Positions 1-11,200 of a stretch of DNA of 64,000 nt are shown piece after piece. Each line of letters begins with the position of its first letter. The stretch's first letter is position 1. The translations under genes and the position numbers were made by a program. Source of the stretch: Selenomonadaceae bacterium (GTDB taxonomy: Bacteria > Bacillota > Negativicutes > Selenomonadales > Selenomonadaceae); assembly GCA_017549815.1 (NCBI GenBank), contig JAFYNH010000049.1, positions 28,310 to 92,309 of the forward strand, in the 5' to 3' direction. Under the pieces are notes generated by a model. It saw only the letters and a list, made by a program, of their open reading frames with translations. It was not told the DNA's origin and searched no databases.

Positions 1-3000
1 AAAGGGCTCAATAAGAACATCACGGCAGACGACATTGAAATCGCCGATACGACGGATTCCAACGGTAAGTATGCCGTCACGATTAAAAACACCAATGCAC
101 TCACCAACACGAACGTCACTATCACGAACACTTCAACTGACCCAGCGGTACAAGCTAATCAGTATTATCTCGTTATCGGCGGTGATAGCGGAATTCTTGA
201 CGTTCCTGAACCGCAATTGGAGAAAAAGAATTGGTCTCAAAGCGGAACTACCGTAACTTATAAGGCAGATGTAACTGAGGGCTGGAAAGCCAACTCCAAT
301 GGCTCCGAAATTAATTACACCAAACCTGCGACCCAGTCTATTCTCTTGACAATCAGTGGTCTTGCCGCTGATCTTGCGAAAACTTACGAAGATAATTATA
401 CAGAAGAGGAATATAATGCCTTAACAGGCGATGAAAAAGATAGTGCAAAGGCTGCAAGAGACGAGACCGAATTCAACGGCGTGACTGTCGACGAAGAATT
501 AGGCACTGTCACCTTGTCGGTAAGTGCTCTTAATAATGTCAATGTCGCGGTCAAGGGCAACTACACGCTCAAAGTTGATGCAGATGTTCCTACGACAAAG
601 CCTACAAACGCTATAGACTCTTGGGTTATTAGCGGCACGACTGCAACTTTCAAGAAAATTAAAACTGCTTACTACGACTACGACGAATCGAAGGGTACTC
701 TTACCTACAAAAAAGAGGAAGAAGTCAAATACGGTGCTAAGGCTAATTCACCCACTACCGAAAATCCGTATCCGGCTCCTACTGACAATTTATATGGTAA
801 AGTAATCAGTTACGCGACAATCAAAGGTCTCAAGAGCGGACTCAAGGTCTCGACGGATGGTCAGTCAATCGGTTACTACGTCGGCAAAGATGATGATAAA
901 TTCGATGATTCGGATAATGGTTTCGTTGAGGCTATTACGATTGACACTGTAAACAGCAAATTCATCATCAACGACGAGTATGTTCTCAATAGTAGCAATG
1001 TCACGCTCGACGTTAAATCTGCCAATTCGCCGATGTACAAAGATTATAAGATTGTTCTCAGCGATGATTTAGCAACAGCACTTGCGCCGAAAATTGACGG
1101 TGAAGCCGCTACTGCTCCTGCTTGGTCTATAACCAAAGGCACTGCGACTTACAAAGGCACAGTTAAAGAAGGCTACATGAACGTAACCAACTCCGACGGC
1201 ACTACTAGTATTGTTTACCAAGCTGGTAAAGCCGACGCGACTATCATCACGGTTGCGGGACTTAATAGTAGCCTCAATGCTGATGATCTCAATGACGACA
1301 CGACAGGCTTGATCATCAACGGCAATGAAATCATGGTTCACCAAAACCTTCTCGGCGAAGGAGACGCAACACTCACTACGAACGTTCAGTACTATGACAA
1401 TTCTGAATTAAGTGATTATAAATTCGTTCTCGACGACGACGTTGACGAAAAAGACGAAGCTGTGGCTAGTTACGGCTGGAATATTAAAGGTTCGTCTGCT
1501 GTCTACAATCAATCTCTGACCACTTACTACGCGCTTACCGACAACGATAATGACGACGCAACTACTTTGAACAACGTCATTGAGTATCACGGCGCGGGCG
1601 TCTCACACGAGTATATCGTACTTGACGGTATCGATCCCGACCTTGAGGTAAAAGACGACGGTTCGATTAAAGGTATCGGCATTACCGATGGCGGCGGCGA
1701 GATTGCCATGACCGCAGGCGCAATCAACTACGGCTCCGACGTTACGATTATCGATAAAGATGCCACTGACGATGTCGAATACACGTTCGCAGATATTGCT
1801 GATTCCAATATTCCTAAACCGGAAGACACCGCAGGTTACAGCGATTTCGACGATGGCAAAGCTTTAGGCACTAATGCCCATGTTAAAATCACTAAAGAAA
1901 AGACCGCAGGCTATACTCTCACCCAAGACGATACTGTCCTTAAATTCAGCTCGTTGACTTCGGGCAGTAATGCTCTCTACGGTGAAATTACTGGACTTAA
2001 GCAAGGCGTTGTAAGTCTTGAGTCTGGTGGAATTGACGGTCTTGAAGTTGACTTAACCGCCCAAGAATTTAAATTATCTAGTAAAGTTCTTGGAACAGCT
2101 AATGTTCAACTTACAAATGCTTCTTCGGGCTACAAATTGAAAGTCACTGAGGATGTTCCTACCTCTAATAAAGAGGGCGTAGTTTGGACATCTACAGATG
2201 ATGCTGGCACAACCGTCTTTAATCTTTATGCCAATGGTACATCTCAGTATTACACAGTTAGTGATAATAAAATTACCTATAATAGCGGCGGAGATAGTGG
2301 AGCTTTAACTGCTCAAATTACTGGACTCAAAGCAACGGTAGATAACAAAACTATCACTGGAATAACCGTTGACAAATCGGCTAAAACAATCACTCTTTCA
2401 AAGGACGTACTCGGCACAGGCACGGTTTCTATTACGAGTAATGATGGCGGATATAAGCTTGCTCTTCTCGACGATACGGAAGATGCTGGATATGTTCCCC
2501 TCACCGACAGCGAAGATACTTGGAGTTTCGACAGTTCCACTGGTATCGCAACTTACAAGCAAGAGATCACAGAAGGCTATAAACTAGCCGAAAATGATTC
2601 ATTATCCGTCACTTACACGCCGTTGAGCGTAGTCACTTCGACTTTAAACAACCTCAACAGAGAAAAAGTTGAAGTTGCAGACGACGGTTCCACGATTACT
2701 GGCATTGAATTTAAGGATGGAGTATTTGAATTTTCGGATGGAGATGCTCTTGCTCATAAGGAAGTTAAACTCACCACCAAAGCCAATGCTAAAGGCGTCG
2801 ATACCAATTACACTATCAAACTCGCCAGCGACATTGAGGCTACATCTTATTCTCCGATTTGGAACAAGACGAATAATGAAACAAAGGCGACTTTGACTCA
2901 AAAGACTGCGGCAGGTTACACGCTCGCCGACGACGCCAAGTCAATCAAGTATTCCTCCGATCCCGTGATAAAGACTATCGCAACGGTCACTGGCTTGAAA

Positions 3001-6000
3001 AAAGAAGTTGCCGCTAATGAAAACGGCGAAATTGACGGACTTGATTGGACGCTTTCACAAGACGTTAGCGAAAAAAGCTCTATCGAAGTTGACGCAGCCG
3101 TTCTTGCTGGCACGGACATTAAACTCGGCACAGGCGACAAATTTATCTTTACTGACGAAAATAAAGATATTCCTTCAGGCGTTGAAGTGAAAGATGACGA
3201 CGGTAAAGTAATATCGATAAGCGGCGGCGTTGCAGATAGTATCTGGGCTGTCAGCGGTCAGACTGCCACCTTCAAAGCGGTTGAGAAAGAGTACTACGTC
3301 CTTAACACCGATGGAAACACCTTTACTTACAAGAAAGCGCAAGATAAAAAGGACGGAACAATCGTCGCGATTAAGGGACTGACAAAAGATCTCAAGGTAA
3401 ATTCAGACGGTACGAAACTCTTAGACGCTAACAATAATGAAGTCGTCGAGATCGATACCACTAATAAAAAAATTAATATCTTGTCAGACGCGGCTCTCAC
3501 TACTTCTAAAGTTGAATTCACAACTGCGAATGGTTATACTTTCTCGCTTGCTGGAGCTGTCACCGATACAGAGGAAGAATATAAGGAGAAGACCGAATGG
3601 ACTACTAGCGGCACGACTGCAACCTACAAGACTTCTGACAAAGCGAATTATTCCCTCTCTGCGGACAATTCAGTTGTCTGGTACAACAAAGAAACCAATA
3701 TCACTACTTACGCGCAAGTCAGCGGCATTAAGAGCGGTATGGAAATTGACGACTATTTCGCGGCAGATGATGACGATGCTCCGACTAATGGCGGCACAAT
3801 CAAGTTGAATTTAGAATCTCTTGACGAGAAGAAAGTTACGCTTACCACCAAAGGCGATTTCAAACTTGCTCTCGATTCTGACGTTGCGGATAGCTTGTCA
3901 ACAATATCTAAGGAAGAGTGGAGTACTAGCAATACTACCTCGACCATGAAAGCTACGCAGGGCAAAGGCTACCAGCTCACCGAAGACGCAAAGACGATTA
4001 ACTACTACAACGCCGACAAAGCAAATCAGACAATCGTCACCGTCAGCGGAATCAAAAAAGGTAGTTCAGTCAAAGCCGCCAACGTCTCAGAGGGTACTGA
4101 TGACGACGCAGGTTATAAAGTCATTACGTTAGATTCTACGCAACTGGGCACGTCGAAAATCACAGTCAAAGGCGACTATTACAAGCTCGCTCTCGCCACT
4201 GATGACAGTACCAAAGACTACATCTCTGAAACTGACCCTGCTAAGTGGATAAAGGCTAAAAATTCAACCTCCGCAACTTACACGCAAAAGACTTACGCGG
4301 GCTTCTCGGTCGCAGACGGCGGCAAGACGCTCAACTACTTGAGCAAAGCTACCAATGTCAACCTTATCACTCTTAACGGCTTGAACAAAGACATCACTGC
4401 GGCAGACGATAATTTTGGCGATATTGTTGCTCGTGATGATACGGAGAAAACCGTTACGGTTAAGAAAGACGCCCTTACGACCTCGAATTTGACGATTGGC
4501 AAAAACGACGGCTATAAGCTTGTTCTCGATTCGGAAGGTACCGCAGTTGACAGTTTGGATAGTCATCTCACTTACAAGGCTGGTGGCACTACGGCATCGA
4601 TTGTGGAAAGTACGACTGCAGGTTGGGAAGAGAAAGACGCTTACACGATCGAATACAAAAAGCCGACCGAAACCGTTATCGCGACCATTTCCAACTTGCC
4701 GAAAACTCTTACTTACACCGACGGAGATGATAATCCGCTTCAAGGCGTCAGCCTTAATGCGGCAGTTGCGGGAGATGCGGCTACTAGTATAGGAGCAGTT
4801 TCTCTTGGCTCGGCTGCACTCGCAGACGTCACTATTAGCAAGAAAGTTACGCTCAAGAACAATGCCAAAGACGTTAAATATGAACTCGCACTTGACGGCA
4901 ACGACAGTTCTCTTATCCCCAACAATACTTCTTCCAACAAATGGACGACTAACGGCACGACTGCAACTCTTAATTCCTACGGCTCGGATGGTTATGTTGT
5001 CGACGGCGACAAGTTGAACATTTCACTTCAGACAGCTTCGGTTGGAAATGCGCCGCTCACGACAATCAGCGGTCTCCCGAAGGCGTGGGGAATAACAGTT
5101 GACAGCGGAACTGGCGAACTCGGCACCATTGACAAAACTACAAAAGCATTCACTGAACAAATTTACGTCGACAATAATAAGGTTAAGCTGAAGGATTCTA
5201 TTGTTAGTCTGGGAAGTACAGCAGCTTTCACCCTTTCCAGCGATAAATTATCGTTCGCTACTGAAAACATACATCCAGTAGCTGGTAATGGTGTCACATT
5301 AAGTACGGAAGAAGTGCAAAGTAAGGGCACGGCGACTGTTAAGGAAGATAAGCCTTCGACTTGGGGTTATGCGAGTAGTGGAGACATCAAATCCCTTACC
5401 TATACTCCGGGCAGTAGTAGCACTTACGCGACAATTTCTGGTCTCAACAAGGAATATGATGGATCAAGCGGTGATCTTTATTTCTCTTCTAGCTCGGCTT
5501 CAATCACGGTCGGCTCGTCGGCACTCACCAGCTCAAGTGTCACAATCAAAAACGCAACTGGCAAGAATTATACTCTCGTACTCGGTAGCAATGTAAATTC
5601 TTCGGCGAATGCTGATACCAAGGATAATTGGCAGAACAAGACAGAGTGGGTTCTTAACAGCGGCACGGCAACTTATAAGACTTACGACTACGCCAACTAC
5701 TACCGCGACGCTAACAAAGGCTCAATCATTTACGTTGCTCCAAGCAAAGGCACAAGTTACGCGACAATCACAGGTCTCAAGAAAGAAGCCACGTTTGGTG
5801 AAGGTTTCTCTTCAGTCGCTAATGGAACAATTTCTCTCGGCTCAGATCAACTCGGCACTGCGAAAGTCACGCTCAAAGTTACGCCGGCTAAGACAAAGAC
5901 AGCAGCCGAACTCGCCAAAATGACTGCGGCTGAAAGTGTTGCTGCAGAGGCACTTAACACCATAATAAATACACAAAACACTAACGCGGCGAACTTCAAG

Positions 6001-7629
6001 CTTGATTTAGTTGGCGTTGAGGAGTCCACAGTTAAAGCAGAAGAGGCGATTTGGGATACCAACGGCACAACTGCCAAATTGACGGGCACGATCACCAAAG
6101 GTTGGCAACTCTCCAACGACAAGATGTCCGCCACTTATCAAGCCACAGACAAAACCGAGCAAACAATCGTTACGATCAGCGGTCTCAAGAACGGTGAAGA
6201 AATCTTTAACGAAGATGTTGTATCATTCGATGATGAGGCTAACGAAGTAACTTACGAAGATAGTACTACTGAAAAATACACCGACGATAAGAGAATCAAA
6301 GCTATTGTCTTGGATGCGGAGCGTCTTGGCACCTCGAATATAACGATTAAGGGCGAAGGCTACAAACTCGCGCTCAGAAAGACAACAGGCACAAACGCTG
6401 ATGGTGATACTGCTACTTCGGTTGTCGGAGCTCACGGCGATGCCGATAAAGCCCTTTGGGAAAATCAGACAGAATGGATTGTCAGCGGCACGACGGCGAC
6501 TTACAAGACTTATGACAAAGTACATTATGATCTCAATGCTCTTGGAACTCAAATCACCTATAATGCTGCTAAAGATGACGCTACTAAAATTAAGACCGGC
6601 ACCCATGCAACTCACGTTATACTCAAAGGTTTGAAAGCTTCTATCACCGCTGACGACAATTTGAGCAATCCTGATAGCTCCTCGAAAGCAATTACTTTGG
6701 GAATGGATGCTCTTTCCACCGTCAACAACTCGAAAGTTACGCTTGAGGATAAAGACGGTAAAGGCTACACGCTTGTTCTGGGCAACGATGTTACCAAATC
6801 TGCGGTAAGCAGTGCGTCAATTACAGCTGTCACAAGCGGCAAAGTAAGTGTAAAAGGCACTCAGGGCGCAGGTTATTACCTTGCCAACGATTCTCAATCG
6901 GTTACTTACTACTCTGCGGATAAGACTAACCAAAACATTGCGGCAGTTACAGGCATTTCGCTTGCCTCTGGAGTTACTGAACTCGCTGCCAGTACTTTCG
7001 ATGAAGCGAACAATACCTTCTCCTTGAAAGGCGCAGAACTCAGCAAGAATGTCGGGGTCAGCGGCACGGCGGCATTCAGTTTCGATGACGCATTTACCAA
7101 TGCTTCGGTAACGGGCAGTTCGGCGGCTGATAAAATCGCAGTTGTTGGTTCAGGTATTTCGATTAATGCGGCAGGCGGCAACGATGTTATCGACTTGGGT
7201 ACTGCAGGCGGAAACACATTCGTCTATGCAAGCGGCAACGGCAACGATGTTATCGCGAACTTCACTGCGACAAGTAGCGGCGACAAGATTTATATCACCA
7301 ATGTTAAGACCGACAAAGTTTCCGTCGAGGTAAATGGTAATGATGCTCTTGTTAAAGTCAACACTGCCACAATCAGACTTAAGGGTCTTAAGGAGAATGT
7401 AGATAACTTGAAGGCTACGGCTACTGCTGATAGCAAAGGAACGATAGTAACTTACGGCACGGCAGCGCAAGACATTTTGGCAGATGACAACTACGAATTG
7501 ACGCCGCAACTCAGTTCTATCGTCAACAACAAAGCTTCGAGCTACACGGTGGACGATTCGGCTACGACGCAAGACGCGACGGCTCTCACCAAGCAAAGTA
7601 CTGCGCTCGCTTATGGCGGCAAGAAGTAA
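1..7629 (+). CDS. Giant repeat protein, 5'-truncated (RTX-like tail)
   Basis: The frame is open from base 1, so the gene begins outside the window; the TTG at 217 is only an internal codon. About 2542 residues are visible. They consist of roughly 19 degenerate modules of about 80-130 residues. Each module starts with Trp, then a Gly-Thr-Thr-Ala-Thr-Tyr-Lys-like strand, a Gly-Tyr-x-Leu turn, a Thr-Ile-x-Gly-Leu strand, and ends in a Tyr-x-Leu-x-Leu-x-x-Asp-Val-like strand. Near the C-terminus (about 7180-7260) is one Gly-Asn-Asp-Val-Ile calcium-binding-like stretch followed by an RTX-style Phe-Val-Tyr-Ala segment. The composition is rich in Asp, Thr and Lys and almost free of Cys, as expected for secreted adhesins. 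The same Trp-started module occurs in the proteins at 20480-27580 and 42502-48597, so the three are relatives. No enzyme domain was recognised. Surface or secreted structural role is inference. Confidence 0.85.
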   Translation, partial: KGLNKNITADDIEIADTTDSNGKYAVTIKNTNALTNTNVTITNTSTDPAVQANQYYLVIGGDSGILDVPEPQLEKKNWSQSGTTVTYKADVTEGWKANSNGSEINYTKPATQSILLTISGLAADLAKTYEDNYTEEEYNALTGDEKDSAKAARDETEFNGVTVDEELGTVTLSVSALNNVNVAVKGNYTLKVDADVPTTKPTNAIDSWVISGTTATFKKIKTAYYDYDESKGTLTYKKEEEVKYGAKANSPTTENPYPAPTDNLYGKVISYATIKGLKSGLKVSTDGQSIGYYVGKDDDKFDDSDNGFVEAITIDTVNSKFIINDEYVLNSSNVTLDVKSANSPMYKDYKIVLSDDLATALAPKIDGEAATAPAWSITKGTATYKGTVKEGYMNVTNSDGTTSIVYQAGKADATIITVAGLNSSLNADDLNDDTTGLIINGNEIMVHQNLLGEGDATLTTNVQYYDNSELSDYKFVLDDDVDEKDEAVASYGWNIKGSSAVYNQSLTTYYALTDNDNDDATTLNNVIEYHGAGVSHEYIVLDGIDPDLEVKDDGSIKGIGITDGGGEIAMTAGAINYGSDVTIIDKDATDDVEYTFADIADSNIPKPEDTAGYSDFDDGKALGTNAHVKITKEKTAGYTLTQDDTVLKFSSLTSGSNALYGEITGLKQGVVSLESGGIDGLEVDLTAQEFKLSSKVLGTANVQLTNASSGYKLKVTEDVPTSNKEGVVWTSTDDAGTTVFNLYANGTSQYYTVSDNKITYNSGGDSGALTAQITGLKATVDNKTITGITVDKSAKTITLSKDVLGTGTVSITSNDGGYKLALLDDTEDAGYVPLTDSEDTWSFDSSTGIATYKQEITEGYKLAENDSLSVTYTPLSVVTSTLNNLNREKVEVADDGSTITGIEFKDGVFEFSDGDALAHKEVKLTTKANAKGVDTNYTIKLASDIEATSYSPIWNKTNNETKATLTQKTAAGYTLADDAKSIKYSSDPVIKTIATVTGLKKEVAANENGEIDGLDWTLSQDVSEKSSIEVDAAVLAGTDIKLGTGDKFIFTDENKDIPSGVEVKDDDGKVISISGGVADSIWAVSGQTATFKAVEKEYYVLNTDGNTFTYKKAQDKKDGTIVAIKGLTKDLKVNSDGTKLLDANNNEVVEIDTTNKKINILSDAALTTSKVEFTTANGYTFSLAGAVTDTEEEYKEKTEWTTSGTTATYKTSDKANYSLSADNSVVWYNKETNITTYAQVSGIKSGMEIDDYFAADDDDAPTNGGTIKLNLESLDEKKVTLTTKGDFKLALDSDVADSLSTISKEEWSTSNTTSTMKATQGKGYQLTEDAKTINYYNADKANQTIVTVSGIKKGSSVKAANVSEGTDDDAGYKVITLDSTQLGTSKITVKGDYYKLALATDDSTKDYISETDPAKWIKAKNSTSATYTQKTYAGFSVADGGKTLNYLSKATNVNLITLNGLNKDITAADDNFGDIVARDDTEKTVTVKKDALTTSNLTIGKNDGYKLVLDSEGTAVDSLDSHLTYKAGGTTASIVESTTAGWEEKDAYTIEYKKPTETVIATISNLPKTLTYTDGDDNPLQGVSLNAAVAGDAATSIGAVSLGSAALADVTISKKVTLKNNAKDVKYELALDGNDSSLIPNNTSSNKWTTNGTTATLNSYGSDGYVVDGDKLNISLQTASVGNAPLTTISGLPKAWGITVDSGTGELGTIDKTTKAFTEQIYVDNNKVKLKDSIVSLGSTAAFTLSSDKLSFATENIHPVAGNGVTLSTEEVQSKGTATVKEDKPSTWGYASSGDIKSLTYTPGSSSTYATISGLNKEYDGSSGDLYFSSSSASITVGSSALTSSSVTIKNATGKNYTLVLGSNVNSSANADTKDNWQNKTEWVLNSGTATYKTYDYANYYRDANKGSIIYVAPSKGTSYATITGLKKEATFGEGFSSVANGTISLGSDQLGTAKVTLKVTPAKTKTAAELAKMTAAESVAAEALNTIINTQNTNAANFKLDLVGVEESTVKAEEAIWDTNGTTAKLTGTITKGWQLSNDKMSATYQATDKTEQTIVTISGLKNGEEIFNEDVVSFDDEANEVTYEDSTTEKYTDDKRIKAIVLDAERLGTSNITIKGEGYKLALRKTTGTNADGDTATSVVGAHGDADKALWENQTEWIVSGTTATYKTYDKVHYDLNALGTQITYNAAKDDATKIKTGTHATHVILKGLKASITADDNLSNPDSSSKAITLGMDALSTVNNSKVTLEDKDGKGYTLVLGNDVTKSAVSSASITAVTSGKVSVKGTQGAGYYLANDSQSVTYYSADKTNQNIAAVTGISLASGVTELAASTFDEANNTFSLKGAELSKNVGVSGTAAFSFDDAFTNASVTGSSAADKIAVVGSGISINAAGGNDVIDLGTAGGNTFVYASGNGNDVIANFTATSSGDKIYITNVKTDKVSVEVNGNDALVKVNTATIRLKGLKENVDNLKATATADSKGTIVTYGTAAQDILADDNYELTPQLSSIVNNKASSYTVDDSATTQDATALTKQSTALAYGGKK

Positions 7630-7668
7630 TTAACAACAAGAATTTACGTAACAACGAATAAATTTTTA

Positions 7669-7703
7669 GGCAGTCGGGAAGAAATTCTCGGCTGTCTTTT
7701 TTA
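7669..7703 (+). terminator. Rho-independent terminator of the giant repeat gene
   Basis: An 11-bp stem (GGCAGTCGGGA pairing with TCTCGGCTGTC through a few G-U pairs) with a short loop is followed directly by a run of T. It lies about 40 bp after the stop codon at 7629. Confidence 0.85.
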
Positions 7704-7814
7704 TTTCTTGCTTGCACCCAAGAAACGAATCAAAGAAAGTTTTTCGTGACGAAGGCTTATAATCCGCGTCGTAAGAGTATATAAGGCGCATTTGACTAAT
7801 TAGAAATTAAGTTG

Positions 7815-7940
7815 TAGTATATTTGCACTACCGTGGGGGCACACAGGAAGTCACGCTTGTGGAGACCATGTAAGACGCAATCACGGCGCAACAGTCGTTG
7901 AAGCAAGAATTCCTCCGCCTTTAGGCGTGGGGTGTGTCAA
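7815..7940 (+). mobile_element. IS200/IS605-family (tnpB-type) 3'-end remnant
   Basis: The stretch from the Gly-His-rich codons near 7833 to 7940 reads like the last codons and right end of an IS200/IS605 tnpB (OrfB) element. A degenerate Cys-Gly-Asp...Val-Glu-Ala-Arg-Ile-Pro tail is followed by AAGCAAGAATTCCTCC, a CGCC-TTTA-GGCG hairpin, and GTGTCAA, the usual right-end arrangement of this family. No transposase body or tnpA is present, so this is a scar. It may retain part of the former omega-RNA scaffold. It lies just upstream of the promoter of the next giant gene. The left boundary is uncertain. Confidence 0.65.
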
Positions 7941-7968
7941 TTTTTTAGAAAACTTTAACAAAGAACGA

Positions 7969-7997
7969 TTGACAAAGTAACTTCAAAAAGCTAAATT
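7969..7997 (+). promoter_or_regulatory. Sigma-A promoter for the 8235 gene
   Basis: A perfect TTGACA at 7969-7974 is followed by a 17-bp spacer and TAAATT at 7992-7997 (4 of 6 matches to TATAAT). Its position downstream of the IS scar and upstream of the gene suggests a leader of about 230 nt. Confidence 0.6.
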
Positions 7998-8234
7998 AAA
8001 GTCGCGAGTCGAGTTACCAATTTTAGATTATCTGCTGAAAGGTGGTGCATAACAAAAATAATAAATGTATCGTTCGGACGGTTGCGGCTCTTTATTCGAC
8101 AAGGGCGCAACTAAATTCATCTGAGCCGAGAAGCTGTATCGAAAAGCTTTGTAACGGTCTACCCCCAAGATTCGACGCAAATTTGACGAAGAGCTGCTCG
8201 GCACGTCTACTTTTTTAGAAAAGGGGATATTTCT

Positions 8235-11200
8235 ATGGAAGGAAAAAAATTTTTGAACGGCAAAAGTACTTCCCCAAAGTTCACTGCCGAAGCAACTCTC
8301 TCTGATAATTTCGTCTTCGACCTCCAACGTTTTGACAACGCTTGGAGCTTAACAAGTAACAATATCTACGAATGGGGTATTGCTGACGGATTCGTTGCCA
8401 GTTTGCAAGCCGACCACACCAATCATGTATGGAGTCTTGGCGGCGGCGGTTCTGAGAGCATTATCGCCCTTGACCTCACGGTAAAAGATGTTAATTATCA
8501 AGCTTCTATTTCTAGTTCCATTAGTAGTGACTCTCTAACTGCATTTGACGCCAATTCATTTAGCTCGCCTTTCAAATTCACACTCAGCTCCGATAATAAA
8601 CTTGAATCAATCGCGGCGGGTGGCGGCGGCATTAGTCTTGACGCAAGTAGAAGTACGGTCAACGTGTCACTTTTGGGCGGCGCGGGTGCTGATTCATTCT
8701 TAGGCGGCAAAGGCGCAGACGTTTTCATTTACAACGGACAAGGCTCTGATTCAATCAACGGCTTTACTGCAGATGATTTTGTCAGTTTGAACGGTGCGAG
8801 TGATCTCCTCAATGCCGCAAGCGTCAGCGTCGACGGAGGCAATCTCATTATTAGCGATGGAACCAATACCAGCTTAACGTTTGTCAATGGCGCAACAAAT
8901 ACCAAAGACAGTGTATTCACGATTAAGGACGGCACCAGCACTTTCTACTTCACAAAAGACTACATAATGAACGAAGGCAAAAATGCCGTTTCGCTCACTG
9001 CGGCTGGCTCGGTCTATTCTGCCGCTGCTGATGTAGTTTCTATTGACGCTTCGGGCATTAATAGTAATTTTTCTATCACTGCTAACAGTAAAGGCAATTA
9101 CATTATCGGTTCCAGCGTAGGAAATGCGATTTATGACGGCGGCGGTAATGATACTGTCAGTCTTGGTTCAGGAGCCGATATTTTCTACTACAAGGGCGGC
9201 GCGGATTCTATCGTCGGATTCGGCGTGGGCACTGATAGCATTAAATTAGACAGCAAGTTTAGCCAAATCACCGACGGCAGTAAGCTCACGTCACTCACGA
9301 ACGGCTTTAAACTTGAATTCGACAAAGACAACTCGTTGACTTTCACGAACTTTGCAAATAGTGGCAGTTCAATCGTTTCCGTTTATGGCAGTGACACCGA
9401 CATCAACCCTTATCAGTACACCGCAACCGCAATTTCGTTGAAAGGTACTGCAACGGGAACCGACAGCGTAACGCTCGGTGCAAGCTATGATTCGAGTAGT
9501 TTCACATTAACAAACTTCACATACATAAACGCGGCGGCTGTCTCGCTTGCAAGCGGTACATTTTCTGTCAGCGGCAGTTTGGAGAGTAGTAGCGGAAATT
9601 ACATTGTCGGTAGTGATTATAACGTTACGTCAATCTTGGGTAGCTCAGGTAATGACACGCTTTATGCGGGCAAGGCGGGCGCAAGTCTCGTTGGCAACGG
9701 CGGCAAAGATCAGCTCTACGGCTACAGCGGCGACGTTGTGGATCATTTCTTCTTGGGTAATGGCTCGGCGTCCATTTACAATTACAACATTGAAAAAGAC
9801 GTTGTCAGCTTAACGGCGGGCGCGGCTCCGACAGGCTTTGCTAGCATTTCGGGAGCAAACAGCAACGGCGACTTCATTATCAGTGTTGCTTCTGGTACCG
9901 AAAGCGTAGTAACTTTCAAGAATACGTCGGCATTCTCCCTCAAGAGCGGCAGCGATATTTACTATTACGAGAAAGACCGTATCTTGATGAACGGCGACCG
10001 CATAACTTTGGGCGGCAAAGATTATAGTGGCTCCAAAACCTTCAACGTCAACAAAGCGGGCGACCTCTATTCTAGAATCTCGTCGATTGACGCCTCCGCA
10101 GTTTCGGTAACAGGCGGACTCACAATCTACGGCAATGAAAATAGTAGTACAAACTCAATCATTGGTGCTTTCACGGGCGGCAAGATTATCGGCAACGACA
10201 AAGGCGATGTTCTTATATCGGGCGCAACGTCGAGCCTTTATACTACGACCTTTGAAGGCGGCGACGGTGCCGACACACTTATCGGCAGTAGCTCTCTTAC
10301 GAACAACAACGACATTGGCAGTAAGGACATCTTCGTTTACACGGGCGGCGCAGATTCAATCGCCAACTACATATACAAAGAAGGCGACTACATTACCGTT
10401 AAAGCCTCCGAAGATATTAATTTCGATGAATCTACCGCTCAATCGATTGAGGGCGGTGGTTTGGTTATCAGCTTCAGCACAGGTAACAGCCTCTCCATTT
10501 CGGGCGGCACAGCCGATAATGATTCCGTTTCGGTTAAGAGCGGTAGCGGCAATTATGTCTACAAAATGGACGGTAGCTATTACGTTAAGGACAATAAGTA
10601 TGTAACTCTTACGTCGTCTTTTGCCGACTCTGTATTTTCGGCGTCTACGGCAGGAGATTCGGTAAAGTCGATTTATGCTTATTCGGCTGCTGGTAAGGGT
10701 GAGGGTGATAATGCGGCTATCTCGATAGTCGGTAACGATCTCGGCAATACAATTACTGGTATTAGTGGTAAAGCCAACTCGCTCACGGGCGGCAACGGAA
10801 ATGACCTCTTAAAGGGCGGCTCAAGTAACGATGTCTTCTTCTTCACGAAGGGAAAAGATGTTATCGAAGGCTTTGAAGAAGACAAAGACAACTTGGTTAT
10901 CGAGAATACTGATCTCAACAGTATCAAGAGCGGTAAGGCAACAAAGAATAAGTTGACCTTTACGATTGATAAGAGCAATGCTATCGCCTTCAAACCAGAT
11001 GAAGACAAATCCATAGAACTTCCGACGCGAATCTCTTTGAATAGCGGCGGCTACCTCACCGAAGACGGTATTGTCAGCATATCTAGCGACAGTGGTAACA
11101 GCCTTAAGTTGTTCTCCAATGCTAAAGGCAAAATCGACCTCACAAGTGATGTTTACAGCTTAAGTAGTAGACAAATTACGTCTCTTGACGCTTCGCCCGC

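Larger units (their letters stand above)
7704..8234. other. Long intergenic region with IS scar, promoter and ~240-nt leader
   Basis: No convincing gene lies in these 531 bases. They hold the IS200/IS605 scar, then a promoter at 7969-7997, then a leader of about 235 nt before the ATG at 8235. The leader has several GC-rich complementary patches (around 8080-8110 and 8120-8200), but I could not match it to a known riboswitch class. The ribosome binding site AAGGGGAT lies just before the start codon. Confidence 0.6.

Noticed and set aside
217..219. TTG at 217 as start of the first gene
   Set aside because: The frame is open to base 1 and continues the same repeat; no ribosome site precedes it.
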